This document shows, piece after piece, positions 35,501-47,100 of a stretch of DNA of 64,000 bases (positions are counted from its first letter, which is position 1; every line of letters starts with the position of its first letter). The position numbers were made by a program, and so were the translations under genes. The stretch covers positions 37,104,901 to 37,168,900 of the forward strand of contig CM055272.1 in assembly GCA_029237695.1 (NCBI GenBank). Reading direction: 5' to 3'. The stretch comes from Conchocele bisecta. Lineage: Eukaryota > Mollusca > Bivalvia > Lucinida > Thyasiridae. The notes under the pieces were generated by a model. It was not told where the DNA came from. It ran no database searches and saw only the letters and a list, made by a program, of their open reading frames with translations.

Positions 35501-36140
35501 CTTGTAAAATAATATGTGTTATCCGGGTATGACAAAAACAACACGGAAATGAGTAATTGGTGATCTTTGGACCCCCATTGCGACCCCTTAAGGGGAATGT
35601 GACGGCATGACCCACCCTCTATGTTTTCTAGTATATATGTCTGAATAATAGGAACACACGATTGAGTGGGGCACTTCTCCCGAAGCGCTTGTAAAAAAGT
35701 ATGTGTTATCCGGGTATGACACAAATAACTCGAAAATAAAATGGGCTACTGGTGACCCCAGGACCCCCATTGCGGCCCCTTAAGGGGAATGTGACGGCAT
35801 CAACCCCCATCTATGTTGTCTAGTATATATGTCCGGATTACAAGAACACACTGTTGAGTGGGGCACTTCTCCCGAAGCACTTGTAAAATAATATGTTGTA
35901 TCCTGGTATGAGAAAAATAACTCGAAAATGGGCAACTGGTGACCCCAGGACATTCATTGCGACCTCTTAAGGGGAATGTGACGACATGAACGACCGTCTA
36001 AGTTGTCTAGTATATATATCTGGATAATAGGAACACACGATTGAGTGGGGCACTTCTCCCGAAGTACTTGTAAAAAAAGTTTTTCATTCGTCTATGGAAA
36101 AATAACTCGAAAATGGGCAACTGATGACCTGAGGACCCCT
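29588..36140 (+). repeat. ~187-bp satellite array, forward arm (~35 monomers)
   Basis: Every monomer carries CACTTCTCCCGAAGCACTTG, TATGTTTTATCCGGGTATGA, CAACTGGTGACC, CCCCTTAAGGGGAATGTGAC and TCTATGTTGTCTAGTATAC, and ends near GGAACACACGATTGAGTGGG. The 12-bp palindrome CCCCTTAAGGGG starts at 33871, 34058 and 34243 in clean monomers (spacings 187 and 185). Sequence is clean at about 29.6-30.3, 32.9-34.3 and 34.7-36.1 kb but indel-rich in between. Minus-strand ORFs up to ~127 codons are satellite translations. Confidence 0.95.
32900..35800 (+). repeat. ~1.9-kb higher-order repeat inside the satellite
   Basis: A block at about 32.9-33.9 kb recurs at about 34.8-35.8 kb, offset 1906 bp (about ten monomers). 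Variant monomers keep their order, for instance the one with TGATCTTTGGACCC and the one with CATATACACTTGAGTGG. Small local indels change the offset to ~1900 near its end. Confidence 0.75.
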
Positions 36141-36283
36141 ATTGCGACCACTGGACCTTGGCTACATAGAGTACGTGACATTAAGGAAATCCCATTCTTT
36201 TGCAAAAGCAGCAAATCTCTGGTAGCCAATGACCATTGGAAATGTTTGTAGCAACACTTTGTCATAGTTGGCCGGGTACATAG

Positions 36284-36870
36284 TGTGATATCGACCTTGT
36301 ACAACATGTCACATAGTGTTCCCGCGGGCTGTACTCCTCCTGTGTCGCAGACATATACAACATGTCACATAGTGTGCCCGCTGGCTGTACTCCTCCCGTG
36401 TCGCCGACCTATACAGCATGTCACATAGTGTGCCCGCAGGCTGTAGGCAGGCCATACTTATCCCATGTCCCCGTCATTTACAACATATACCGTAGTGTAC
36501 CAACGTACCGTACTCCTCCCATATCGCCGACATATACAATATATCACATAGAGTACCGACGTACCGTACTCCTCCCGTGTCGCGGACATGTACAACATGT
36601 CACATAGTGTACCGGCGGACCGCACTCGATATGTACCACATGTCACATAGTGTACTGGCTGGCCAAGTCACATAGTGTACCGGCGGGCCAAGTCACACAG
36701 TGTACCAATGGGCCGCACTTCCCCCTCCACACATGTGTCCCGACCTATACAACATGTCACATAGTACGGCGCGCCGTACTCCGTCCGTGTTGCCGGCATA
36801 TACCGTGTCTTGGTCTCTGTCATATACAACATGTCACATAATGTAACTCGTCGTCACTACAACTTGTCCC
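36284..36870 (+). repeat. ~56-60-bp minisatellite
   Basis: Units carry ACAACATGTCACATAGTGT, then a (C/A)C-GGC-GG(C/G)C stretch, CTGTACTCCTCCCGTGTCGC and TATA-AC. CATGTCACAT starts at about 36305, 36361 and 36417. Later units are more diverged and some are shortened (36635-36710). Confidence 0.85.
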
Positions 36871-37047
36871 TGTCATTTACAACATCACAGTGTACCAACG
36901 TAACCGTTACCCCTCCGTGTTCCTGACCTGTACATTATGGACAATAGTAATATACCGGCAAACTTTAATCATTTTTTACAGACCCTTTCTTAAAATGAAC
37001 ATAGTTCTGTATTGGATTTAACTAATGTGTGTTTATCGGTTTTGTCA

Positions 37048-37117
37048 GGCCTTGTAGTGCAGCGGCTAGCATACTGGTATTCGTACTAGTGACCTGGGTT
37101 CGAGTCCCAGTGGGGCC
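37048..37117 (+). repeat. tRNA-like sequence with intact A and B boxes
   Basis: GGCCTTG pairs with TGGGGCC (some G-U), TAGTGCAGCGG is a perfect A box, and CTGGG/CCCAG frames the perfect B box GGTTCGAGTCC. The anticodon arm does not fit: a stem ACTGGT/ACTAGT leaves a 6-nt loop ATTCGT, or a 5-bp stem leaves 8 nt. It is probably a tRNA pseudogene or SINE head, though a weak chance of a functional gene remains. Confidence 0.55.
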
Positions 37118-37285
37118 CATTCTCGTTAAACAAGCATTGTTATTTTCAATTCTACTGCTAGACATATTGAAGGGTGCTTTCTCTGCATCTGTCTGTGTAT
37201 TGTGTTAGCCCGTTTCTGACGGAATGCAACAACTATAGCTTGTACCACAATAACCTACTGCGGTGTACATTAGAAACTGAAGTTA

Positions 37286-37560
37286 TTATCCCCCCCCCCC
37301 CGCAACGATGTATACTGGAGTCAGCTTATCCGTCCGTCCGTCTGAGTTTCTGTCTTTCCGTCCGCCACAAAACTTAACAATTGTAAATTTCCTTTTAACT
37401 TCTCTTTCCCTTTGCGGAAATCTTTCATATTTTACCCGCCCCTTCTCTGACACTCATACATCATTCTGCAACAAACCTACGACCCCCCTCCCCATTTATG
37501 CCATGGGGTCAAGGTCACGGACTTTAGAATGTCTAGTTTGATTTTTTTCAAACTGGAACC
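37286..37560 (-). repeat. Pearl-like element terminus
   Basis: CCCCGCAACGATGTATACTGGAGTCAGC then CCGTCCGTCCGTCTG is the inverted right end of the pearl-like family (compare 59015-59050). It is followed by a short core-like CAAAACTTAACAATTG. The CCCC run opens a broken terminal hairpin. Confidence 0.5.
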
Positions 37561-37667
37561 GCCCACCATCCGCACCTCTCTCCATATAGTGCTGACATAG
37601 TCCTGTTTTATCCTGAAAATGAAAATAGGTATGCGAGCTGGAATTCATTCTAGGTCAGGGCTGACTG

Positions 37668-37728
37668 GGGGGGGGGGGGGGGGGGGGGGGGGGAGGGGGG
37701 GGGACGGGGGGGGGGGGGGGGGGTGGGG
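37668..37728 (+). repeat. Poly-G tract
   Basis: About 60 nt, nearly all G with single A, C or T, directly before satellite sequence resumes. It could form G-quadruplexes. Its length may be a sequencing artefact. Confidence 0.8.
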
Positions 37729-37764
37729 GAAAAAAATCTCAGGTATCCCCAATTTATGCGACCA

Positions 37765-38325
37765 TATTAAAGGGGAATGTGACGGCATGAGCCCTGTCAT
37801 ATTTTTCTAGTTCTAGTTGAAATCATCTCAATAACAGGAACACATAATTGAGTGGGGTAAGGGTCACTTTCTCCCGTAGCACCTGCAAAATATTGTTTTA
37901 TAATTGCGTGTTGACAACAAATCCAAAACGAACATGGTGGCCAACGTTGTGACACATTTGGTGACCCCTTTAAGGGTGGAAATGTTGACGGCATTGAACC
38001 CTAGTTCTATGCTGTCTAGTATAATATAAGCTGAATAAGGAGAAACATTAAACATGAGTGGTCACTTCTCCATACCGCGCAATGTAACATATTATGGTTT
38101 TATATCCGAGTATGAAAAAATTAATAGAAGGATGGGAACAAATGGCAACTGGTGACCTCTGAGGAAACCCCCATTGAGACAACCTTAAGGGGAATGTGAA
38201 CGGGCAATGAACGCTCCGGTCCTTTGTTTAGTTCTCGTATATATCATTAACTGTCTGAGTAACAAAAGACACCGGCATGAGTGGGGGCACGATCTCCCTA
38301 AGCAATATGTAAATATCCGGGTACA
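37765..38325 (+). repeat. Satellite, forward remnant (~3 monomers)
   Basis: AAGGGGAATGTGACGGCATGA, ATTGAGTGGGG and CACTTTCTCCCGTAGCACC keep the forward orientation, but the monomers are diverged and indel-rich. The last recognisable forward motif is TATCCGGGTA at about 38313-38322. Confidence 0.8.
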
Positions 38326-41300
38326 CATGCCGTCAAATTATGCCCCTTAAGGGGTAGCCAAAGGGGGATGGGTTCCTCAGATCACCATTTGCCCATTTTC
38401 GTTTTAATTGTTGTCATACCCAAACCCGGATAAAACATTTAGTTTAATTTACAAGTGCCTTATTAAGGAAAAGTGCCCCCACCTCAAAGTTTTGGTGTGT
38501 CCCTATTATTCTGATAATATATACATAGAACAATAAGATGGAGGTTCATGCCGTCACATTCCCCTGAAGGGGTCCATCAATGGGGGTCCCAAAGATCAAC
38601 CCATTTGCCCTCATTTTCGTTTTATTTTTAATGTCTTAATTAACCCCGTAAAATAAAAATAATTTATGGTTTTTTAACAAGTGCTTCTGGTAGAAAATTC
38701 CCCACTCCAATCGTGTGCTCCTAATTAGTTCAGAGACGTTATATACTAAGAACAACAAAAGTCGGCGTTCATGCCGTCCCACATTCCCCTTAAGGGGGTC
38801 GCAATGGGGTCCTGTGGGTCACCAACTTATGCCCTAAAAAAGAATTTTACGAGTTATTTTTGTCATATCCGGATAAAAACCTATTTGTGTATAAAATGCT
38901 TCGGGAGTAAGTGCCCCCCCCATCACTCAAATCAATGAGTTTCATAATTAATCAGGAATAATATATAACCTAGAAAACGGTGAGGGGGGTTCATCGCCCC
39001 GTCACATTCCCCTTAATTGGGTCGCAATGGGGGTCCGTGGGGAAGTTTCACCAGTTTGCCCATGTTCGGGTTGTTTTCTTTTTAAATACCGTATGAAACT
39101 TTTTTTTTTTACAAGTACGGGGGCGGTTCATGCCCGACACGATGCCCATTTAAGGGGTCGCAATGGGGGTCCCTGATGTCACCAGTTTGTCCCATTTTCG
39201 TGTTATTTTCTCATACCCGCATAAAAACTCTTTTTTGTACAAGTAACTTCGGAGGAGAAGTGCCTCAACTCAATCGTGTGTTCCTATTATCCGGAGTAAT
39301 AAATATTATAAGACAACATAGACGGCGATTCAATGCCGTCACACTAAACCCCATTAAGTTGGTCGCAATAGGTGGTCCTGAGGTCACCAGTTGCCCCATT
39401 TTCAAGTTGTTTTTAATCACACCCCGCATGACAAATATTATTTTTTTGCAAACTCTTCGGGAGAAGTGCCCTCCACTCAAATCGGTTTGTTTCCTAATTA
39501 TCCAAAAATATACACATATACTAAGACAACATAGACGGGGTTGGGTTCAATAGCCGTCACATTCCCCATTAAAGGGGTCTCAATGGGGTCCTAAAAGATC
39601 ACCATTTGCCAAACAGTCCATACCAGGATAAAACAATATTAATTTTACAAGTGCTTCGGGAAGAAGTGCCCCCCCCCCACCCTCCCCCAAACTCAAAAGT
39701 GAGTTTCCCTATTATTGAGACCATATATAACTGAAACTAACATAGGACGGGGGTTCATGCCGTCACAATTCCTCTTATAAGGGGTTCCGCAATGGGGTCC
39801 CTCATGTCCAGCCAGTTGCCCAATTTTTTCGTTTTTTGTTTTTTGTCAAAATCCCGGAATAAAACAAATACTATTTTACAAGTGCTTCTCGGGAGAAGTG
39901 CCCCACCACTCAAGCGTGGTCCATTCCTAAATTATTGAGACATATTATAAAACTGAACGAAGATAGACGGGCGTTCATTAGCCGATCACATTACCCTCCA
40001 TTAAGGGGTCGCAATAGGGGTCATGGGGAGTCGCCAGTTGCACATTTTCCGAGCTATTTTTTATTACTTACCCGTAGTAAAACTATAATATTTTAACAAG
40101 GTGCTTCGGATAAGTGCCCCACTCAAATGGTGTTTTGTTATACCTATTAATTCAAGACAATATCCTACTAGACAAACTTAGACGGGGGTTCATGCCGCTC
40201 ACAATTTCCCCCTTAAGAGGTCCATATGGGGATCCTGGGGTCACCAGTTGCCCCATTTCCCCTTTCCCGCGTTAATTTTTGTCTATACCGGATAAAAACA
40301 AATAACGTTTTTTTTACAAGTGCTTTCGGGAGAAGTTGCCCCACTCAATGGTGTTTCCCTCCCCCTAATTATTCCAACATAATGTACATAGAACGGGGGG
40401 TTCTCATGCCGTCACAATTCCCCCTTAAAGGGTCGCAATTAGGGGGACTTGGTTGTCCAACCAGATTGGTGCCATTTTCCGAGTTATTTTTCCTAGTCAA
40501 ATACCCGGATAAAACATATTATTTTACTAGAATGCTTCGGGAGAAGTTGCCCCGCCTTCCAAATCGTGTTTGTTCCTAATTGGGTTGAGAACATATATGC
40601 TAAGACAACATTGACCGGGGGGTTCATGCCGTCACATTCCCCTTCAATCGGGTCGCAATAAGGGTGCCTGATATATCACTAGTTGGCCATTTTCGACTTA
40701 TGTCTGTCATAGTCGGGAAAAAACATACTTTTTACAAGGTGCTTCGGAAAGTGTGCCCCACTCAATCCTTGTGCTCCTTAATTTGAGGACATAATAATAC
40801 TAAGACAAACATAGACGGGTGTTTCATAGCCGTCACATTGCCCTTCCTTAAGGGTCGCAATATGGGTCCTAGGGATGACAAGTTGCCCATTTTTCCCGGG
40901 TTATTTTTTGTCCATACCCGGATAAACATATTTTTTTTTAACAAGTGCGTTCGGGAGTAAGTGACCCCCACTCAATTGTGTGTTCCTATTGTTGTAGAAG
41001 ACAAATTATACTAGATACAACATAGACGGGGGGTTCATGCCGTCCACATTCCCCCTTAAGGGGTCCGCAATAATGGGTCCATTGGGGTCCCAGATTGCCC
41101 ATTTTATTCGAGTTATTTTGTGTGGTCATAGGTCGGATAAAACATACTTTTTTTGTACAAGTGCTTATCGGGAGAAGTGCCCCGCCACTCCAATCGTGGT
41201 GTTCCTATTTTGTGATACCTATAATATCTATACAAACATAAGACGGGGGTTGTTCGTGCCTGTCACATTCCCCTTAAGGGGTCCGCAAAATATGGGTCCC

Positions 41301-42473
41301 AGTTTGGGTCACAAGTTGCCCCCCTTTTCGGGTTATTTTTTGTCATAATACCCGGATAAACCTAATTTTATGTTTTACAAGTGCTTCGGGAGAAGTGCCC
41401 CACACTTCAATTTGTTTTGTTTTCTTATTATTACAGACGTATATACTTACCCTAGAAGACAGAGCTTACACGGGGCGGCTTCAATGCCGTCACATTGCCC
41501 CTTAAGGGGTCCATAATTGGGGATCCCTGGGTGTCACCAGTTTTTGCCTATTTTCCCCGCGTTATTTTTGTCATAGTCGGATAAAACATACATTTTTTAC
41601 AAGTGCATTTCGGGAGAAGTGCCCCGCCACTCAATCGTGTGTTCCTAATTGTTGAAGAACACTATATACTCAGACAACATAAGAACGCGGGGGTTCATGC
41701 CGTCACATTCCCCTTAAGGGGGTCGCAATAAGGGTTACCCTCGGGGTCACAAGTTTGCCCATTTCCTCCGTTGTTATTTTTGTCATAGTCCGGTAATAAA
41801 ACATACTTTTTTACCAAAGTGCTTCTGGGTCAAGGGAGAAGTGCCCCACTTGTAATATTGAACCAATCGTGTGGTTACCTATTGTTTGAGCACCATGTAT
41901 ACCTAACAACATAGACTGGTGGGGTTTCATGCCGTCACATTCCCCTTAAGGGTCGCAATATGGGTCCAGGTGGTCACACGTTAGCCCATTTGCCGCGTTA
42001 TTTTTACTTTTTTGTCATAGTCGGATATAAAACATAACTTTTTTGTTTTACAAGTGCTTCGGGAGAAGTGCCCCACCTCAATCGTGGTGTTTCCATTGTT
42101 TTTGAGATATATATACTAGACAACAATAGGACGGGGGTTCCATTGCCGTCACATTCCACTTAAGGGGTCGCAATTAAGGGGTCCTGGGGTTCCACCAGTT
42201 GGCCATTTTTCGAGTTTATTTTGTTGTCCATAAGTCGGGAAACAAATTAATTTTACAAGTGCTTCGGGAGAAGTGCCCCCACTCAATCGTGTGTTATCCC
42301 TATTGTTGAGTACATATAATAACTAGACAACATAGACGGGGAGGGGTTCAATGCCGTTCCCAACATTCCCCTTCCCCTTAAAGGGGTTCCCATCCAAAGG
42401 GGCCCTGGGGTCCACCAGTTGCCCATTTCCAATTCCCCCCCTCAACATAAAGGGCGTTGGGGGGATTTTTTTG

Positions 42474-42572
42474 TCGGGGGGGGTGGGAGTGTAGGGTCCG
42501 GGGGGGGGGGGGGGGGGGGGATGGAAAAGGGGGTAGGGGGGGGGGGAGGGGGGGGGGGGGGGGAGGGGGGGC
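42474..42572 (-). repeat. G-rich insert in a satellite monomer
   Basis: About 100 nt of G runs replaces the CGCGTTATTTTTGTCATAG part of one monomer, after TTGCCCATTTCC. A second insert at the same monomer phase lies at 44070-44157. Confidence 0.7.
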
Positions 42573-44069
42573 CATTACTTTTTTGTTTTTGACGAAGTGC
42601 ATTCGGGAGAAGTTGCCCCCACTCAAATCCGGTGTGTTCCTATTGTTGAGACCATTTATATTACTAAGACAAACATACGACGGGGGTTCATGCCGTCACA
42701 AATTCCCCTTAAGGGGATACGCAATAAGGTCCTTGGGTTCACCAGTTGCCCATTTTTTTTCCCGCGTTATTTTTGTCATAAGCCCTGGAATAAACATAAT
42801 TATTTTACAAGTGCTTCTGGATAAGTAGCCCCACTCAATCGTGTGTTCCTGTTGTTGGAAGACATATATACTAGACCAACATAGACGGTGGTTCATTCAT
42901 GCCGTCACATTCCCCCTGAAATGGGGTCTCCCATAGGGTCCTGGGGTTCGACCAGTTTTGCCCATTTTTTGCCGTTTATTTTTGTCATAGTCCGGTCAAA
43001 AACACCTACTTTTTTTTACAAGGTTGATTGCGGTAGAAGTAGCCCCACTCAATCGTTGTGTTACCCTAATTTTTGTATAGAAACCATTGATTATACCTAG
43101 ACAACATAGAACCGGGTGGATTTCCAATGCCGTCACATTCCCCTTCGGGGTCGCAATATGGGATCCTGGTTGGTCAGTTGGGGAAACAGTGCCCAATTTT
43201 ATTCCGCGTTTATTTTTGTCATAGTCGGATAAGAACAAACATACTTTTTTGTTTTTAAACAAGTGCTTCTGGAGAAGTTTGACCCCCTCGAATCGTGTGT
43301 TCCTAATTGTTAGAGACAATGTAATCACTAGGAAACAACAATAAACGGGGGTTCAATGCCGTCACATTACCCCTTAAGGGGTCCGGCAATCTGGGATCCT
43401 GGGGTGGTCATCAAGTTGCCCATTTGCGCGTTATTTTTATTTGTCATAGTCGGATAAAACATACTTTTTTCCAAAGTGCTTCGGGAGAAGTGCCCCCCAC
43501 TCCAATCGTGTGTTACCCCTATTTGTTGACAACATTATTATACTAAGACAACATAGACGGGGGTTGGGTTCATGCCGTCTCATTACCCCTTAAGGGGTCG
43601 CAAATAGGGGTCCTTGGGTCACCAGTTGCCCATTTTCCCTTTTCCGCGATTATTTTTGTCATAGTCGGATAAAACACATACTTTTTTTACAAGTGCTTTC
43701 GGGCGAATGCCTGCCCCACTCAATCGGTGTTGTTCCATTGTTGATGACATATATACTAGACAACATATACTGGGGTTCATCGCCGTCCACATTCCCCTTA
43801 AGGGTCGCAATAGGGTCCTGGGGTGGGTCACCAGTTGGCCCGATTTTGTTTCGAGTTATTTTGTGTCATAAGTGCGGATGTAAAGAAATTAAATTATTTA
43901 CAAGTGCTTGTTCGGGATAAGTGCCCCACTCAATCGTTTTTGTGTTCCTATTGTTGAGACATATAATACCTAGACAACATAAAAGACGGGGTTCAATGCC
44001 GTCACAAATTCCCCCTTAAAATGGGGTCCCTCCAATAAGGGGTCCCCCGGGGTCACCCAGTTGCCCATT

Positions 44070-44157
44070 TCCGGGGGGGGGGGGGGGGGGGGTTGTCCGC
44101 GGGGTTGTAGGGGGGGGGGTTTGGGGGGGTGGGGGGGGGGGGGGGGGGTGGGCCCAT
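44070..44157 (-). repeat. Second G-rich insert at the same monomer phase
   Basis: G runs follow TTGCCCATTTCC and end just before TTGTCATAGTCGG, so the same monomer segment is replaced as at 42474-42572. Confidence 0.7.
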
Positions 44158-47100
44158 TGTCATAGTCGGAATAAAATAATAAGCATACTTTTTTAACAAG
44201 ATGGCAGTCTTTCTGGAGAAGTGGCCCCACTCCAATCGTGTGGATTCCTATTGATTGAGAACATTATTAACTAGACAACATAGACGGTGGTTCTATGCCG
44301 TCCACATTCCCCTTAAGGGGGTCTCCATAGGGGTTTCCTGGGGTCACCATTTGCCCATTTTTTTTTTGCGCTAATTTTTGTCATAGTCGGATAAAATAAA
44401 ACATACTTTTTTACAAGTGCTTATCGGGAGAAGTGCCCCACCTCAATCGTCTGTTCTTCCTAATTTTAAGTTGAGTTACTTAAATACAAGACAACATAGA
44501 ACGGGGGTTTCATGCCGTCACATTCCCAAAAAAAAATTCCCCTTAAAGGGGAAGGGGGTCGCAATAGGGGTCCTTGGGTCACCAGTTGCCCATTTTGTCC
44601 CGCGTTATTTTTGTCATTAAAACCCGATAAACAAATTAATTTTATTTTACAAGTGCTTCTGGAGAAGTGCCCCCACTCAATCGTGTGTTTCCTAATTGTT
44701 GAGACATATATACTGAGACAACATAGAACGGTGGTTCATGCCGTCAACAATTCCCCTTAAGGGGTCTTCCATCAGGGGTCCTGGGTGTCCACCAGTTTGC
44801 CCATTTTTTTTTTGCCGTTTAATTTTTTGTCCATAGTCCGGATAAAACACATACTTTTTTATTTACAAGTGATTCGGGAGAAGTGCCCACTCAATCGTGT
44901 GGTTCCCTCTAATTGTTGAGGCACATGTATACTATACAATCATAGTACGGGTGTTCATGCCGTCACAATTCCCCTTAAAGGGGATCGCAACATATGGGGT
45001 CCTGGAGTTGTTCACAAGTTGCCAATTTTACCTCCGCGTTAATTTTTGTCATAGTCGGATAAAACATACATTTTTTACAAGTGGCTTTCTTTGGGAGAAG
45101 TTGCCCCACCTTTCAATCGTGTGTTCCTATTGATTGAGACCATGTATACTAAAGACAACATTACGTGTGGGGTTTCATGCCGTCCACATTCCCCTTAAAA
45201 GGGGTCCGTCAATAGGGTTCCTGGGGTCACAACCAGGTTGCCCATTTCCGCGTTTTTTTTTAATTTTGTCATAGTCCGATAAAATCCATACTTTTTTTAC
45301 AAAGTGCTTCTGGGAGAATTCCCTGCCCCCACCTCAATCGTGGTTGTTTCCTATTGTTGAGACCATGTATACTAGGAACAAACATAGACGGGGGTTGTTC
45401 ATGGCCGTCACATTCCCCTTAAAGGGGTTTCGCCAATAATGGGTCCTGGGGTCACAACGTTGCCCTATTTGCCGCGTTATTTTGTCATAGTCTGGATAAA
45501 ACATACTTTTTTTACAAGTGCTTCGTCGGGAGAAGTGCCCCACTTCAATTCGTGTGTTCCTATTGTTGAGAAACATATATACTATACCAACATAGAACGG
45601 GGGTTCATTGCCGTCACATTCCACTTAAGGGATCGACAATAAGGGGATCCCCTGGGGTCACCAGTTTTGGCCATTTTTATTTTCGAAGTTATTTGTGTCA
45701 TAGTCGGGTAAACAAAATTATTTTACAAGTGCTTCGGGAGAAGTGCCCCACCAATCAATCTTGTGTTCCTATTGTTGAGAACATAAGATATTAGACAACA
45801 AAGACGGGGGTTCATTGTCCGTCACATTTCCCCTTAAGGGGTGGTCTCCATAGGGGCCCTGGGACCACCGTTGCCCATTTGCCCGTTCCGCGTTATTTTT
45901 GTCATAGTCGGAATAAAAACATACTTTTTTTATACAAGTGCTTCGGGTGGAGAAGTGCCCCCACTCAATCGTGTGTTTCCTAATTGTTGAGGAACTTAAT
46001 ATACTATAAACAACCATAGACGGGGGTTTCATGCCCGTCCAACATTCCCCATTCCCCTAAGGGGTCGCAATAGGGGTCCTTGGGTCACCCAGTTGTCCCA
46101 TTTTCCGCGTTATTTTTTTGTCATAACCCGGATAAACATATTATTTTACAAGTGCTTCTGGAGAAGTGCCCCATCTCCAATCGTGTGTTTCCTATTTTGT
46201 TGAGGACATATAATACTAAGACAACATAGGACGGGGTTTGGTTCCAATGCCGTCACAATTTCCCCTGAAGGGGTCTCCATAAGGGAGGGTCCTGGGGTCA
46301 ACCAGTTGCCCATTTTTTCGCGTTTTATTTTTGTTGTTCATAGATCGGAATAAAACATACTTTTTTATACAAGTGATTGTCGGGAGAAGTGCCCCCACTC
46401 CAATCGTGTTTGTTCCTATTGTTTGAGACATGTAAAAAAAATACTAGACAACATAGACGGGGGGGTTCCATGCCGTCACATTCCCCTTAAGGGTCGCAAT
46501 ATGGTCCCTGGTGGTCACAAGTTGCCAATTTCCTTCCGTTGTTATTTTTTGTCATAGTCGGATAAAAACAAAAAATACTTTTTTTAACAAGTGCTTCCTG
46601 GAGAAGTGCCCCCACTCAATCGTGTTGTTCCTATTGTTGAGACATGTATAGCTAAGACAACATAGACGGGGGTTCATGGCCGTCACATTTCCCCCTTAAT
46701 GGGGTCCGCAATAATGGGTCCTTGGGGGTCACAAGGTTATGCCCATTTGCTCGTTATTTCTTGTCAAATAGTCGGATAAAACATAACTTTTTTGTAACAA
46801 GTGATCTTCGGGAGAAGTGCCCCACTCAATCAATCGTGTTGTTCCTTAATTGTTGAACACATATATACTAGACTAACAATAGACGGGGGTGGGTTCATGC
46901 ACGTCCACAATTCCCCCACCCTTAAGGGGTCCGCAATAAAAAGGGGATCCCGTTAGGGTCACCAGCTTGCCCCATTTTCTCCGCGATTATTTTTGTCATA
47001 GTCCGGATAAAACATACTTTTTTACCAAGTTGCTTCGGGAGAAGTGCCCCAACTCAATCGCTGTGTTCCTATTGTTGAGACATTAATACAGATCAACATA

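Larger units (their letters stand above)
36141..37764. other. Non-satellite insert between satellite blocks
   Basis: This interrupts the forward array and contains the minisatellite (36284-36870), a tRNA-like sequence (37048-37117), a pearl-like terminus (37286-37560) and a poly-G tract (37668-37728). No credible gene. Confidence 0.6.

Noticed and set aside
32802..35770. Many minus-strand ORFs of 60-127 codons with shared peptides such as ILDNIDG and REKCPTQS
   Set aside because: They are translations of the ~187-bp satellite. Frames break between monomers and the peptides follow the monomer period. No protein domain is seen.
37048..37117. Functional tRNA gene
   Set aside because: The anticodon arm cannot form a 5-bp stem with a 7-nt loop, so it is listed as tRNA-like only.
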